From positions 62,001 to 126,000 of the forward strand of contig JACKQE010000007.1 in NCBI GenBank assembly GCA_024233005.1: a DNA stretch of 64,000 nt, written 5' to 3'. The position numbers and the translations under genes are program-made. Shown piece after piece: positions 42,893 to 51,582 of the stretch (position 1 is the stretch's first letter; every line of letters starts with the position of its first letter). This DNA is from Akkermansiaceae bacterium. Lineage in GTDB: Bacteria; Verrucomicrobiota; Verrucomicrobiia; Verrucomicrobiales; DEV007. The notes beneath the pieces were generated by a model that did not search any database, was not told where the DNA came from, and was given only the letters and a program-made list of their open reading frames with translations.

Positions 42893-44296
42893 ATGAACCG
42901 GCGTCATCTCCTCCAAACCGCGTCTTCCGGTTTTGGATTTCTAGCCTTCTCCGCACTGGCCCACCAGGCTGCGGCCGCCTCCGGGGGGGCGTTGTTTCCC
43001 AAATCCACGGCTCTTCCGGCCCGCGCCAAACGGGTGATTTTTCTGTGCATGAGGGGAGGGCCTTCCCACGTGGATTTGTTTGACCACAAGCCGGAACTGC
43101 TCCGGCGCAGCGGGAGTCCGGCCCAGCTCGGAAAAGCGGCCACCGGGGCCACCCTGCTCGGGCCGGTCCAACCACTCCGTCAACGGGGACGCTCGGGGTT
43201 GTGGGTGTCCGACCTCTATCCTAAGCTGGCCGCCCACGCGGATGATCTTTGCGTGATCAACAGCATGCACACGGACCTGCCGAACCATGCCCAGGCTTTC
43301 GGCCAGATGCATACCGGCAGCTTTCAGTTCGTCCGGCCGTCTCTGGGAGCCTGGACTCTCTACGGACTGGGCAGTGAGAACCAAAACCTCCCCGGCTTTA
43401 TCACCCTCAATCCGCCTGCCGATTTCGGCGGGGCTCAGAACTATGGCAGTGCCTTCCTTCCGGCGGTTTTCCAGGGCACCAAAATCGGGGGCAGCGCGCT
43501 CCCGGACCTGTATGCCGCCCTCCTCGGAAAGGATGAGGAACCGGGGCTTCCCATGAAGAATCTTGGATTGCCCGGGGATTCACGGCCAGTCCAGCGAGCC
43601 CAACTCGATCTCCTCAAAGGGCTCAATCAGGAGAAGTTGGAGCGTGATCGTTGGAATCCTGAGATTGAGGGGGCCATTGAATCTTTTGAGTTGGCCTTCC
43701 GCATGCAGGATGAAGTTCCCGAGGTGCTCGACATCCGTTCAGAACCCGAAGCGGTGAGGCGTCTGTATGGCATCGGGAGCAAATCCACCAACGACCGCTT
43801 TGCTCGCCAGTGTCTCCTCGCCCGCCGCCTCGCCGAGGCCGGGGTGCGCTTCATCGAAGTCACCGCGCCGGTCAATTGGGACCATCATTACCTCCTTCGC
43901 GACTCCATCGCCAAGACCTGCGCCGCCACGGACCAACCCATCGCGGCACTGCTCACGGATCTGAAGCGTCGGGGACTACTCGAAGACACTCTGGTGATCT
44001 GGGCCGGAGAGTTCGGGCGCACTCCCTACGCCCAGAGCGGCGATGGCCGGGATCACAACCACAAAGGATACAGCCTCTGGATGGCCGGGGGAGGCGTGCG
44101 TGGTGGGCTGGCCTATGGAGCGACGGATGATTTTGGATATGAAGCCGTGGAGAATGCGGTGCACATTCATGATTGGCATGCCACCATCCTGCACCTGCTC
44201 GGACTGGACCACCGTCGGCTCACCTACGAGTATGGTGGCCGGAAGTTCCGCCTCACCAATGTCTCCGGAGAAGTGGTCCGCGGGGTGTTGGCTTAG
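42893..44296 (+). CDS. DUF1501 family exported protein (cassette C)
   Basis: A 467-residue DUF1501 member. The N-terminus, NRRHLLQTASSGFGFLAFSA, is a twin-arginine-type signal. Family blocks are RVIFLCMRGGPSHVDLFDHK near residue 45, FGGAQNYGSAFLPA near 180, VIWAGEFGRTPYA near 370 and GRDHNHKGYSLWMAGGG near 385. It probably acts with the DUF1549/DUF1553 protein encoded just upstream. The frame is open much further upstream, but that part overlaps the previous gene. Convergent with the DUF1460 gene, with a gap of only 7 nt. Confidence 0.86.
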   Translation: MNRRHLLQTASSGFGFLAFSALAHQAAAASGGALFPKSTALPARAKRVIFLCMRGGPSHVDLFDHKPELLRRSGSPAQLGKAATGATLLGPVQPLRQRGRSGLWVSDLYPKLAAHADDLCVINSMHTDLPNHAQAFGQMHTGSFQFVRPSLGAWTLYGLGSENQNLPGFITLNPPADFGGAQNYGSAFLPAVFQGTKIGGSALPDLYAALLGKDEEPGLPMKNLGLPGDSRPVQRAQLDLLKGLNQEKLERDRWNPEIEGAIESFELAFRMQDEVPEVLDIRSEPEAVRRLYGIGSKSTNDRFARQCLLARRLAEAGVRFIEVTAPVNWDHHYLLRDSIAKTCAATDQPIAALLTDLKRRGLLEDTLVIWAGEFGRTPYAQSGDGRDHNHKGYSLWMAGGGVRGGLAYGATDDFGYEAVENAVHIHDWHATILHLLGLDHRRLTYEYGGRKFRLTNVSGEVVRGVLA

Positions 44297-44303
44297 CCGC
44301 CTC

Positions 44304-45290
44304 TCAGGCCAGTCCTGGGGCGTCGCGGGGGCGGAACACCACCAGTCCGATGTGGCTGGAGCCGCTATTGAGATACTGGGAAATGCGTTGATCCACCACC
44401 ACGCGGCGTCCTTTGGAAGTGCTGGAGGTCGCGTGCATGAACCGGCAGGTCGCGCCGTCCCGCAGCGCCAAGCCGACGTGGGAGGTGTAGCCAGAAGGAT
44501 CCCGTGAGGCAATGGCCAGCACATCCCCGTCCTGAAGCCGGGACTCAATGTGGGAGACTTTGCTTTTTGGGATATAACTGACAGGCAAGTTGGAGACCCG
44601 CGCTTCGACCTGGGCGATGCCTCTGATCAGGGAAGGATTGTTCCTCAAATAACGGTAGCTCTTCCAGGCGCTCTGCATCTCGCGGATGTTGCGGTGGATC
44701 GGCACCCCTCCGAGGGATCGCGTCACATTCTGTCCCAAGCCGCGGCGTTCGTTGTCATAAAACACCTCTTCCAGATGGTGCATCCTGCTGAGGTAACAGC
44801 CGTCGCAACGGCCGCCCCGGTAGCGCTCCATCTCGATGAAGGTCAGGAGATCCTCCTCCCGCCAAGGTGCGGGCCGGGCCCGGACCATTCGGGCCATGGC
44901 CAAGGAGGTCTCGTAAAAGGTCCAACAATCGAGTTGCTCGAAATTGACGGAGGGGGATTCAATGCGGTCGTCAATTTCCAGAGTGTAATTCCCGTAGGGG
45001 GTGCCGAGGAGGGCTTTGCCAACCGTGGCCGTGCGCTCATGAAGGGGCTTGGCGGCCCAGTTTTCCCGGGCTGCCTGCTGGCAGAGTCGCTGGAATTTGG
45101 AATCTCCTTTGAACACCGTCCGCTTGGGCAGACGGGCCGGACTTCCGTTTCCAGGGTGACTGGCCACCGTGGGGGAGGCGCACTGGCTCAGGATCATACT
45201 GCCGGTCAGAGCCGAGAGCGAGGTCAGTATTTGACGGCGCGTCGGAAGGTGGGCGGGTGAGCACGGGTTTGGGCGGAAGTCTTCGTCCAT
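44304..45290 (-). CDS. DUF1460 exported amidase-like protein
   Basis: A 328-residue protein. An N-terminal signal with TRRQILTSLSALTGSM and a cysteine soon after (ILSQC) may be a Tat or lipoprotein signal. The mature part matches DUF1460, an NlpC/P60-related fold: the candidate catalytic cysteine lies in VNFEQLDCWTFYETSLAMAR and the histidine in GYTSHVGLALRDG. Members characterised in Bacteroidetes are N-acetylmuramyl-L-alanine amidase-like cell-wall enzymes. ATG 45290 is chosen because the signal follows; the frame is open to 45536. It is divergent from hemW. Confidence 0.78.
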   Translation of the reverse strand: MDEDFRPNPCSPAHLPTRRQILTSLSALTGSMILSQCASPTVASHPGNGSPARLPKRTVFKGDSKFQRLCQQAARENWAAKPLHERTATVGKALLGTPYGNYTLEIDDRIESPSVNFEQLDCWTFYETSLAMARMVRARPAPWREEDLLTFIEMERYRGGRCDGCYLSRMHHLEEVFYDNERRGLGQNVTRSLGGVPIHRNIREMQSAWKSYRYLRNNPSLIRGIAQVEARVSNLPVSYIPKSKVSHIESRLQDGDVLAIASRDPSGYTSHVGLALRDGATCRFMHATSSTSKGRRVVVDQRISQYLNSGSSHIGLVVFRPRDAPGLA

Positions 45291-45528
45291 GACAGAATCG
45301 TCGATTGTGGGGAAAGTGACCACGGGCCGCTCTAAGGGGGGGCGGAGCGGTGCTGGAACAAGGGAAAGGTCCAATTTTCCAGGCGGCTTGCAAGGAGTAT
45401 TTTCTGAGGGGGCTTCTCCTGAGCCAGCCGATCGTTGGCCTGGAGGCAAGAATTTGTATGGGGCAAGACTCTCCGCAACGTCTATGGTTTGGATGAGGCC
45501 ATCCGTCCGGCCCGCACTCTCCCTCCTG

Positions 45529-46638
45529 ATGTCCACCCTCGTCCGCCGACTTTACCTCCACGTGCCCTTTTGCGCTCGGGAATGTCCTTATTGCGGCTTT
45601 TACAAACACACTCCGGGACGGCTGGCGTCGACCGATTTCATCGATGCCCTGCTCGCTGAGCTCTCCTTGAGGCTGGAAACAGTCCAGATGATACCGGAGT
45701 CCATTTTTATGGGAGGCGGCACGCCTTCCCTGTTGAGTCGTTCGCATTGGCTGCGCCTTGCTTCCGGTTTGGCGGATCGGATTGACCTTGCCGCGGTCCG
45801 TGAATGGACTTTGGAAGCCAATCCGAGAACCTTCGATGCCGCCAAGGCCGAGGCCTTCCGTGCGGCCGGGGTCAACCGAGTCAGTCTTGGGGTGCAATCC
45901 TGGGCGCCCCGCACCCTTGCCACCCTGGGACGGGACCACACCCCGGACCAGGCGCGCGAAGCCTGGAGAATGCTCCGGGGGGCGGGATTCAACAATCTAA
46001 GCCTAGACCTGATGTTCTCCATTCCCGGCGAAACTGCGGAGGAGTGGCAGCAAAGTCTGGACGAGACGCTGGCCTTGACGCCGGATCACCTGTCCTGCTA
46101 CAACCTGACCTATGAGGAAGACACCGCATTCCTGACCCGGCATCTCGCGGGTGAGCTGGATGTCGATCCGGACCGCGATGCCGATCGGTATTTGGAAACC
46201 TTGAATCGGTTGGAAACGTCCGGTTTCATCCACTACGAAGTCTCCAACTGGGCTCGTCCGGGAAAGGAGTCGCGGCACAATGCGGCTTATTGGCGCGGGG
46301 AAGACTACCTGGGCATTGGTCCGGGTGCGGTCAGCACGATCAACGGACAGCGCTGGAAGACCCTGCCCGACACCGCCGCCTACACCCGGGCGGCGCTGTC
46401 CGGCGAGAATGTGCGCACCGAGGTGGAGGATCTCACGGCGGAAGACCTGCGGTTGGAAGCCCTCGGCACTCGGTTGCGGACGATCGAAGGCGCTCCCGAA
46501 TCTCTGGTCAAGCCCTCCGCGGCAGAGGAGGTGGCGTTACTGGTGGCGGAAGGATTCCTCAAACGCCGGGAGAGGCGCCTCCTCCTGACCCGACGGGGAA
46601 TGCCTTTGGTGGACAGTATTGTGGGCAGACTGGTCTGA
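45529..46638 (+). CDS. hemW: Radical SAM heme chaperone HemW
   Basis: A 369-residue radical SAM protein. The [4Fe-4S] motif is C15-A-R-E-C19-P-Y-C22 after YLHVPF; SAM-binding GGGTPSLL lies near residue 62. The later GVQSWAPRTLATLGRDH and NLDLMFSIPG-like segment match the HemW branch of the HemN family. HemW proteins bind heme and deliver it to respiratory proteins rather than oxidising coproporphyrinogen. That would suit the type-B cytochrome b and PSCyt proteins here. The frame is open to 45289, but the family N-terminus begins at 45529. It lies convergent with the lipid kinase gene, 6 nt away. Confidence 0.9.
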   Translation: MSTLVRRLYLHVPFCARECPYCGFYKHTPGRLASTDFIDALLAELSLRLETVQMIPESIFMGGGTPSLLSRSHWLRLASGLADRIDLAAVREWTLEANPRTFDAAKAEAFRAAGVNRVSLGVQSWAPRTLATLGRDHTPDQAREAWRMLRGAGFNNLSLDLMFSIPGETAEEWQQSLDETLALTPDHLSCYNLTYEEDTAFLTRHLAGELDVDPDRDADRYLETLNRLETSGFIHYEVSNWARPGKESRHNAAYWRGEDYLGIGPGAVSTINGQRWKTLPDTAAYTRAALSGENVRTEVEDLTAEDLRLEALGTRLRTIEGAPESLVKPSAAEEVALLVAEGFLKRRERRLLLTRRGMPLVDSIVGRLV

Positions 46639-46644
46639 CGCTAT

Positions 46645-47595
46645 TCAAGGAGCCGGCACCACCACAGTGAGGGCTCCGGGAAGGACTTCGATGAGCTGCG
46701 GAGTCCGGGCCACGATGTCTCCGTCCACCTGAATGTCGAGCTTCGGGGTGGTGGAAATCTCCACACTGGTAACCTGCCAGTGATTCACGAGGTGCGAGGC
46801 GTCGAGATCGGGAGTGGTGTCCATTCCCCGGTCGATTCCCATCATTTTCCCCGCCAATTGAACGATGCCCTCGATGTTGGCGTTTTTCAGGAAAAAGAGA
46901 TCCAGCTTGCCGTCATCAATGTCGACGCTCGGAGCGAGAGTCAGCTGTCCGAGACCAACGGTCCCGGCATTGGCGACGACGCAGGCCACGCCGGGGGCGT
47001 TGAAGGTTTCCCGACCGTTCAACCGGATCGTATAGTCGGCCACCGGGTGCTCCTGAAGCCGACGGATGGCGGCGAAAATATAGGCCCACTTGCCGAACTG
47101 GTTCTTGAGTTCCCGGGTGGCGTCCTTGAGCACACCGGTTTCAATGCCGCAGCCGATGCGGAGGAGGAAGTGACTGTCTCCCATCCGGCCCACATCTATG
47201 GTGCGGGTGTGGTATTCGTCCCCACAGATCAGTTGGCATGCCTTTTCGAGGGTCTTTCCGACGTTCAGTTCCGCGGCGACGAGATTTCCGGTGCCTCCCG
47301 GGAGGATCAGCAGGGGAATGCCGGTGTTGACCAAGCCGGAGGCGACTTCGGCGATGGTGCCGTCTCCTCCGTAGGCGGCAACGACCCCGGCGCCGCGCTC
47401 GATGGCCTGCTTGGCCAGGGCGCGACCGTCGCCGGCTCCATGCGTGATCGAAACATCCCAGCGCAATCCTGCGGCCCGGAAATGCTTGTTCAGAACCGCG
47501 AGGAGAGGGGTCCGGTGGGCCGGCGAGGGGTTGATGATGACCTGAACCTGGCTGGGCTTGGGGTGTTTCAAGGAAGGAAGGGCTGAAGAAACCAA
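46645..47595 (-). CDS. Diacylglycerol kinase-type lipid kinase (YegS/BmrU family)
   Basis: A 316-residue protein of the DAGK catalytic family. The nucleotide-binding GGDGT is at residues 76-80 and LPGGTGN at about 98-104; VQVIINPSPAHRTP forms the first strand. The C-terminal beta domain is present. It would phosphorylate diacylglycerol or a related lipid at the membrane for lipid recycling. The start is a TTG at 47595; a second TTG eight codons in is possible. It is convergent with hemW. Confidence 0.88.
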   Translation of the reverse strand: MVSSALPSLKHPKPSQVQVIINPSPAHRTPLLAVLNKHFRAAGLRWDVSITHGAGDGRALAKQAIERGAGVVAAYGGDGTIAEVASGLVNTGIPLLILPGGTGNLVAAELNVGKTLEKACQLICGDEYHTRTIDVGRMGDSHFLLRIGCGIETGVLKDATRELKNQFGKWAYIFAAIRRLQEHPVADYTIRLNGRETFNAPGVACVVANAGTVGLGQLTLAPSVDIDDGKLDLFFLKNANIEGIVQLAGKMMGIDRGMDTTPDLDASHLVNHWQVTSVEISTTPKLDIQVDGDIVARTPQLIEVLPGALTVVVPAP

Positions 47596-47639
47596 TGAAC
47601 GCGGCGGAACCGCATTTCAACTGCGAAAAGAGGGAGAAG

Positions 47640-49232
47640 TCAGGCCGCTTTTGGCTGGGACTTGGGGCCCGCCTCCCTGCCTTTTCCTTTGTTTTTCGCA
47701 GGACTGCGGGGTTGAGGACGCGAGGACGCCGGATCTTCGGCGGGCAGTTGATACTGTGCTCGCAGCCGTTCCAGTTCCGCCTTCAGCTCCTGGGTCAGGC
47801 CAGCGGCTTCCGGTTGGCCGTAAAGGCTCTTCATTTCCTGGGGGTCCTGCTTGAGATCGAAAAGCTCCCACTCGTGGGCGTCATAGTAGTGGATGAGTTT
47901 GGCCTGTCCATTCGTCACGCCATAGTGGCGGGCCACGCTGTGGGCTCCGGGGAACTCATAGTAATGGTAGTAAAAGGACTTCCGCCAGTCGGCCGGGGTG
48001 TTTCCGTGGAAAATGGGGACCAAACTGCGACCCTGCATGTCGGAGGGCACCGGCACTCCGGCGAGGTCAAGGAACGTCTCCGCGAAGTCGAGGTTTGAAA
48101 CGATGTCCCCGTTCACCGAGCCGGGCCGGATGTGGCCGGGCCAGCGCACCAGGAGAGGCACTTTGAGCGATTCCTCATACATCCACCGCTTGTCAAACCA
48201 GCCGTGCTCGCCCAGATACCAGCCGTTGTCGGTCGAGTAGATGACGATGGTGTTGTCCGCGAGCCCGTTCTGATCCAGATAGTCCAGGACCTGGCCGACC
48301 GCGTCGTCGACACTTTTGACGCAACGCAGGTAATCCTTGGCATAGCGTTGGTATTTCCAGCGGACGAGCTCCTTGCCCTGCAGGTTGGCTTTGCGGAAGG
48401 CGATGTTTTCACTCTCGTAAGCCGCGTCCCAGGTGGCGCGCTGCTCAGGCGTGAGATTGCCGGGGGCCACGAGCTTCAAATCCGCCTCGGTGAGGTCGCG
48501 GTCCACCTGCATTTTCTGCTGGGCGGCGACTGCGGCCCGGCCTTCGTAGGTGTCAAACAGCGTGGGTGGCTCGGGAATGGTGACGTCATCCAACCAGTCG
48601 AGATACTTGGGACTGGGCTGCCAGTTCCGGTGGGGGGCCTTGTGCTGGAACATGAGCAGGAAGGGCTTGGTTTTGTCGCGGGGGCCATCGAGCCATTTCA
48701 GTGCCTTTTCGGTGATAATTTCGGTGGTGTATCCGACATGCGGGCGCGTCACCGGCTTGCCTTCGGGGCCTTCCGTGATCATCGGCGGATTGTAGTAAGG
48801 CCCCTGACCCACGAGGATGTCGTAATAATGGTAACCCTGAGGGGTGCATTCGAGGTGCCATTTGCCGATCACCGCGGTCTGGTAACCCGCTTGCTGCAAC
48901 AGTTTGGGAAAGGTTTGCTGGTCGTTGTTGAACCGCTGGCTATTGGTCATGAATCCATTGATGTGGCTGTATTTGCCGGTCTGGATGACCGCCCGGCTGG
49001 GGCCGCACAGGGCGTTGGTGACGTAGCAGCGGTCGAACCTCATGCCTTCATGGGCGATCCGATCCATCTGGGGCGTGGAAATTCGCGACGGATCATACGC
49101 ACTGAGCGCCTGCTGGCAGTGGTCGTCGGTGAAGATGAACACAATGTTCGGCGGGCCATCTGCGGCGCGGATCATCGGCGACATGGCACCGAGGAGAAGG
49201 AGGACGGCGGAAAAAAAGAACGGGAATCTCAT
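47640..49232 (-). CDS. Secreted sulfatase
   Basis: A 530-residue type I sulfatase with a signal peptide (residues about 1-23). The metal-binding pair D36-D37 lies in VFIFTDDHCQQAL. The cysteine to be converted to formylglycine is C76 in NALCGPSRAVIQTGKYSH. IGKWHLECTPQG and YSTDNGWYLGEHGWFDKRWM are further active-site blocks. It would remove sulfate from sulfated polysaccharide. The last 30 residues are Pro/Lys-rich and look disordered. ATG 49232 is preferred over 49244. No anaerobic maturase or FGE gene is in the window. Confidence 0.92.
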   Translation of the reverse strand: MRFPFFFSAVLLLLGAMSPMIRAADGPPNIVFIFTDDHCQQALSAYDPSRISTPQMDRIAHEGMRFDRCYVTNALCGPSRAVIQTGKYSHINGFMTNSQRFNNDQQTFPKLLQQAGYQTAVIGKWHLECTPQGYHYYDILVGQGPYYNPPMITEGPEGKPVTRPHVGYTTEIITEKALKWLDGPRDKTKPFLLMFQHKAPHRNWQPSPKYLDWLDDVTIPEPPTLFDTYEGRAAVAAQQKMQVDRDLTEADLKLVAPGNLTPEQRATWDAAYESENIAFRKANLQGKELVRWKYQRYAKDYLRCVKSVDDAVGQVLDYLDQNGLADNTIVIYSTDNGWYLGEHGWFDKRWMYEESLKVPLLVRWPGHIRPGSVNGDIVSNLDFAETFLDLAGVPVPSDMQGRSLVPIFHGNTPADWRKSFYYHYYEFPGAHSVARHYGVTNGQAKLIHYYDAHEWELFDLKQDPQEMKSLYGQPEAAGLTQELKAELERLRAQYQLPAEDPASSRPQPRSPAKNKGKGREAGPKSQPKAA

Positions 49233-49324
49233 GACGGGAACCAAGGTTGAACCACCATGTTAGCGGTTGGCCGGAACAATGTAAACCCATGATGACGCCG
49301 TCCCGGGGAAGAGGGGATCACCCA

Positions 49325-50110
49325 TCAAGGCAGGGGAAAGGCGGCTGCCAGAATGGTGGCCAGATGGCCGGCCGCCTTCCGGCCCATTGCCAGAACATCG
49401 GCATGGTCCAGAAGGTCGCCGGTCATGCCGGCCCCGAAATTTGTCAGGCAGGAAAATCCCGCGACTTTCATTCCCAAGGCCCGCGCCTGGGTCGCTTCAC
49501 ACACCGTTGACATGCCAACCGCGTCAGCGCCGAGAACGCGCAGCATCCGGATCTCGGCGGGAGTCTCATATTCCGGTCCCGGGAGACCGGCGTAAATACC
49601 GGACGGGAGGGGGATTCCCAATTGATGGGCCACAGCTCCGAAATGCTCGCGCAGGCGTAGGTCGTATACTTCTGTTTGATCGACGAAGCGGGGGCCTCCT
49701 GTGAGAGGGGAGGTGCCGGTCAGATTCAAATGATCGCTGATTTGCATCCAGTTTCCTGGAGTGAAATCCCCGTTGACGATGCCGGCGGCATTGGTCAGCA
49801 CCACCGTGCGGATTCCGAGCGCGGCCATGGCGCGGATGCCGGCGGAGACGTCGGCGGCGGACCAACCTTCATAAAGGTGGACACGGCCTTGGGCGACGAG
49901 CAGACGGGTGTCACCAAGTGTTCCCAAGACGAACCGGCCGGCATGGCCTTCCACCCCGCTCACCGGCAGGCCGGGAACTTCCGAAAAAGGCAGTAAAACC
50001 GGGTTGCTCAGCAGGTCCGTGAACCCTCCGAGGCCGGAGCCCAGTACCAATCCCACCTCCGGTTTGGCGGCGAGGAAGGTTTCCGGAAAAGCGTTGAAGA
50101 ATTCAGACAT
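49325..50110 (-). CDS. punA: Purine nucleoside phosphorylase
   Basis: A 261-residue trimeric-type purine nucleoside phosphorylase that splits (deoxy)inosine and guanosine with phosphate in purine salvage. Motifs: GLVLGSGLGGFTDLL (phosphate loop), VEGHAGRFVLG, QGRVHLYEGWSA, VLTNAAGIVN, LPGPEYETPAEIRML (with the base- and ribose-binding Glu and Met region) and CLTNFGAGM. The start follows the panE stop by 10 nt, so the two are co-transcribed. Confidence 0.95.
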   Translation of the reverse strand: MSEFFNAFPETFLAAKPEVGLVLGSGLGGFTDLLSNPVLLPFSEVPGLPVSGVEGHAGRFVLGTLGDTRLLVAQGRVHLYEGWSAADVSAGIRAMAALGIRTVVLTNAAGIVNGDFTPGNWMQISDHLNLTGTSPLTGGPRFVDQTEVYDLRLREHFGAVAHQLGIPLPSGIYAGLPGPEYETPAEIRMLRVLGADAVGMSTVCEATQARALGMKVAGFSCLTNFGAGMTGDLLDHADVLAMGRKAAGHLATILAAAFPLP

Positions 50111-50120
50111 GGCTGGTGGC

Positions 50121-51071
50121 TTAGTTCAGATGAACTCTCTCTCCTATGAGGTGGCGGATCTGGTGGTAGAGCATCTCCATCCGACCGCATTCCGCCCCCG
50201 CATTGAAGGCCCGTCGGTAGGGTTCCCCCCAGATGGATTCGACTTCCACGGCTCGTCCGCTCTCAAAATCCAGCAGACTCGAAGGACGGTAGGGACCCAT
50301 TTCCCGGGTCCTCTGGATCAGGGTGTCAGCGAAGGACGTTGGGATGGCATGGCCGAGGACACGGGCGGCCCCGATGACCTCGTCGAGAATGCGCCGGGCG
50401 AGGTAGGACAGATCCTCGTCGGCAAGGATCCGGGCGACGTCCTTGCCGCCGGAAAGAATCGGGAGTCCGTTGAACGGCACATTCCACGCCAACTTCCGCC
50501 ACCGCGCCTCACCCAAACTGGCCGATACCGTGCAGGGCACGCCGCAGCGTTTGAATTCCCACTGCACTTCGAGGGTGCGGGGCAGGGGATAGCCGGAAAA
50601 TTCCCCCAAGATAACGTGCCCCTGGCTGAGGTGATGGACCAGGCCTGGTGTTTCGCGATTCAGGCAGACAAAGCAGAGTCCCCCGAGGACGCGTTCCGTT
50701 CCGAAGCGCTCGGCGAGGTATTCCTCGTTGCCGAGTCCGTTCTGCAGCGTCAGGAGCATGGTCCCGGGCTTCAGGAGGGGAGGAATCAGGGTTTCGAGGG
50801 CGGAATTGTCGGTGGATTTCAGGGCGATCAGAACGAGATCGACCGGGCCGATGTCCGCAGTCGAGGCATGGCAGTGGACCTTGGGCACAAAGACATTGCC
50901 TTGGCGGCTTTTGATGCGGAGGCCGAAGCGTTTGACCTGCTCCAGTCCACTCCGGATCAGGAAATGAACCTCTCTCCCGAACTCCGCGAGACGGGCCCCG
51001 TAGTAGCTCCCCACCGCGCCTGACCCGACCACTGCGATGCGGTAGTGGGGCAGATGGTGGCGGGATTTCAT
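50121..51071 (-). CDS. panE: 2-dehydropantoate 2-reductase family protein
   Basis: A 316-residue NADPH-dependent ketopantoate reductase of the pantothenate/CoA pathway. The Rossmann glycines are G16, G18 and G21 in IAVVGSGAVGSYYGARLAEF. LVLIALKSTDN and TLQNGLGNEEYLAE are family blocks, and the catalytic lysine and asparagine lie in KLAWNVPFNGL. The C-terminal helical domain is complete. A related reductase with another keto acid as substrate is possible. It heads a panE-punA pair. Confidence 0.88.
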   Translation of the reverse strand: MKSRHHLPHYRIAVVGSGAVGSYYGARLAEFGREVHFLIRSGLEQVKRFGLRIKSRQGNVFVPKVHCHASTADIGPVDLVLIALKSTDNSALETLIPPLLKPGTMLLTLQNGLGNEEYLAERFGTERVLGGLCFVCLNRETPGLVHHLSQGHVILGEFSGYPLPRTLEVQWEFKRCGVPCTVSASLGEARWRKLAWNVPFNGLPILSGGKDVARILADEDLSYLARRILDEVIGAARVLGHAIPTSFADTLIQRTREMGPYRPSSLLDFESGRAVEVESIWGEPYRRAFNAGAECGRMEMLYHQIRHLIGERVHLN

Positions 51072-51161
51072 GGGAGGTCAGGCGCTGCCGGCCTTGGTTC
51101 TGTCGAGCCTGGCCCAGGATCCCGACCCTAGGGCATCACCCGATGCCGTTGGACCGGAAGG

Positions 51162-51482
51162 TCAGAAGGACACGCTCTTGCCCATCTTGCATTCACCCGA
51201 GAGCGAGGCCCCTTCATCCATTTGCACAGTCTGGCTGGCAAGAGCTCCCTCCACTTTGGCCGTTGCCGCGATCCGGCAGCGTTGGAAAAGGCCGTTGCCT
51301 TTGACCGTGCCTTCGATCAGGGCATTGGCGGCCTTGATGTCGCCCTCGACGGTGGCATTTTTGCCCACTGTGAGGCTGCCTTTGCAGTTGATGTTGCCGA
51401 CGATGGATCCGTCGAAAATAAGGTCGGTCGAACAAGTAAGATCGCCGGTGATTTTGATGTCGCTGGAAAGATGGCTGCTCAC
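51162..51482 (-). CDS. Bactofilin
   Basis: A 106-residue polymer-forming cytoskeletal protein. Short beta-helix repeats run through the whole chain (ITGDLTCSTDLIFDGSIVGN, LTVGKNATVEGDIKAANALI), with unstructured short ends. Bactofilins form filaments that organise cell shape or envelope synthesis at the membrane. The usual length is 100-200 residues. It lies between alaS and panE on the same strand, with gaps of 90-100 nt. Confidence 0.92.
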   Translation of the reverse strand: MSSHLSSDIKITGDLTCSTDLIFDGSIVGNINCKGSLTVGKNATVEGDIKAANALIEGTVKGNGLFQRCRIAATAKVEGALASQTVQMDEGASLSGECKMGKSVSF

Positions 51483-51582
51483 AATGGATGGGTTTCAGTT
51501 TTGGCTCGGGACAGTGTAGCGGGATGCTGGGCCACTGCCTAGATTTTTCAGGGGCAAATGCAAGAAAATTCCCGTGAAAGTC

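Noticed and set aside
45291..45528. Upstream extension of the hemW frame to 45289
   Set aside because: The added 80 residues match nothing in HemW, whose N-terminus normally begins a few residues before the YLHVPFC motif; the stretch is the divergent promoter region.
48132..49250. 372-codon plus-strand frame opposite the sulfatase
   Set aside because: The sulfatase active-site motifs on the other strand are intact, and the plus frame has no motif or start signal.
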